Assembly (NCBI GenBank): GCA_900550685.1
Contig: URTS01000097.1
Location: 1 to 6,792, forward strand
Origin: an uncultured Oscillibacter sp.
Lineage (GTDB): Bacteria > Bacillota > Clostridia > Oscillospirales > Oscillospiraceae
Direction of reading: 5' to 3'
DNA: 6,792 bases
Position 1 is the first letter of the stretch; each line of letters opens with the position of its first letter. Shown piece after piece: positions 6,475 to 6,792 of the stretch. Both the position numbers and the translations under genes were made by a program. The notes under the pieces were generated by a model. The model saw nothing but the letters and a program-made list of their open reading frames with translations. It made no database searches and had not been told where the DNA came from.

Positions 6475-6483
6475 TGGTATGCT
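6475..6483 (+). promoter_or_regulatory. Candidate extended -10 promoter for the XRE regulator gene
   Basis: TGGTATGCT contains an extended -10 (TGn) before TATGCT, 4 of 6 matches to TATAAT. It places the transcription start near 6490 and gives a leader of about 30 nt. No good -35 lies at 16-18 bp. The perfect TTGACA at 6440-6445 is 32 bp upstream, too far to pair with it in the usual way. Confidence 0.4.
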
Positions 6484-6504
6484 GAACCCAGAATTTCACC
6501 CGTC

Positions 6505-6513
6505 AAAAGGAGG
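6505..6513 (+). promoter_or_regulatory. Ribosome binding site of the XRE regulator gene
   Basis: AAAAGGAGG lies eight bases before the ATG at 6522. It is a near-perfect Shine-Dalgarno sequence and the main support for the start of the partial gene. Confidence 0.85.
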
Positions 6514-6521
6514 ACGCCGCC

Positions 6522-6792
6522 ATGACTTTGGGCCAGCGCATTAGCCGCTACCGAAAAGAACTGCACATCTCTCAGGAGGAACTGGGGGCCCGGCTGGGGG
6601 TCAGCCGTCAGGCCGTCAGCAAATGGGAAACGGACCTGTCCGCCCCAGATATGAATAATCTGCTGGCCTTGGCCCGGGAATTCGGCGTTTCCCTGGCGGA
6701 ACTGGCGGAAACGCCGGAGGAACCTGTGCCGGACGCGGCCTATGTGGAAAAACCGCCCGCTCCCCCATCCAATTTTCCACAGCGCCGCAAGG
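6522..6792 (+). CDS. XRE-family helix-turn-helix regulator, 3' end beyond the window
   Basis: An open frame starts at the ATG at 6522 and continues to the edge without a stop, giving 90 residues of the N-terminus. Residues about 5-60 form a typical HTH_3/XRE DNA-binding domain: LGQRISRYRKE opens helix 1, ISQEELGARLG (16-26) is helix 2, SRQAVSKWETD (28-38) is the recognition helix, and MNNLLALAREFGVSLAEL (44-61) is the closing helix pair. After residue 62 comes an acidic and proline-rich linker that ends in QRRK. In Bacillota many such domains are followed by membrane segments, and the basic cluster after the linker fits that, but the rest is not seen. It is transcribed divergently from pyrH across a 227-bp region, with its own promoter candidate and strong ribosome binding site. 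Its target is unknown; it could regulate itself or the neighbouring operon. No gene symbol can be given. Confidence 0.9.
   Translation, partial: MTLGQRISRYRKELHISQEELGARLGVSRQAVSKWETDLSAPDMNNLLALAREFGVSLAELAETPEEPVPDAAYVEKPPAPPSNFPQRRK

Noticed and set aside
5665..6525. Plus-strand open frame (286 codons) opposite pyrH running into the intergenic region
   Set aside because: Antisense to pyrH for most of its length, no domain, and it would run through the divergent promoter region.
6375..6566. Minus-strand open frame of 63 codons across the XRE start and intergenic region
   Set aside because: Overlaps the XRE coding sequence on the other strand, has no ribosome binding site and no recognisable protein features.
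1..6792. Mobile elements, CRISPR arrays, tRNA or rRNA genes, riboswitches, prophage or defence genes
   Set aside because: Almost all of the window is accounted for by housekeeping genes. I saw no array repeats, transposase or integrase motifs, tRNA-like folds or terminal repeats, and the only sizeable intergenic region (227 bp) is explained as a divergent promoter region.

Overview
The window is almost entirely chromosomal housekeeping sequence from a GC-rich (by eye about 60%) bacterium. Gene order, strong AGGAGG-type ribosome binding sites and protein style point to Bacillota, class Clostridia, and most plausibly an Oscillospiraceae-type gut anaerobe of the Flavonifractor/Lawsonibacter kind. 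The taxonomic placement is inference from gene order and protein motifs, with no database match behind it.

Layout: seven complete genes run on the minus strand, so transcription goes from high to low coordinates: pyrH (6294-5575), frr (5548-4991), uppS (4991-4239), cdsA (4206-3358), dxr (3333-2173), rseP (2176-1085) and ispG (1074-37). Gaps are 10-32 nt and two junctions overlap (frr/uppS by 1 nt, dxr/rseP by 4 nt), so this reads as one operon. A credible sigma-A promoter lies just upstream of pyrH (-35 at 6356-6351, -10 at 6333-6328). A 227-bp divergent intergenic region (6295-6521) separates pyrH from a plus-strand XRE-family regulator gene that runs off the right edge. At the left edge, a small inverted repeat spans the ispG stop codon and a Shine-Dalgarno-like GAAGGA follows it, so another gene of the same operon probably starts just outside the window.

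The genes combine nucleotide supply, ribosome recycling, isoprenoid precursor synthesis and membrane building. PyrH makes UDP. Frr recycles ribosomes. Dxr and IspG are two steps of the MEP pathway to IPP/DMAPP. UppS uses IPP to build undecaprenyl diphosphate, the lipid carrier precursor for peptidoglycan. CdsA makes CDP-diacylglycerol for phospholipids. RseP is a membrane site-2 protease. This is a well-known conserved cluster, and I see no sign of a new defence, mobile or biosynthetic system. The points worth a second look are small: an interrupted palindrome and candidate operator repeats in the divergent promoter region, a strong predicted hairpin in the 5' coding region of uppS, the inverted repeat at the ispG stop, and the apparent loss of the usual rpsB-tsf neighbourhood upstream of pyrH.
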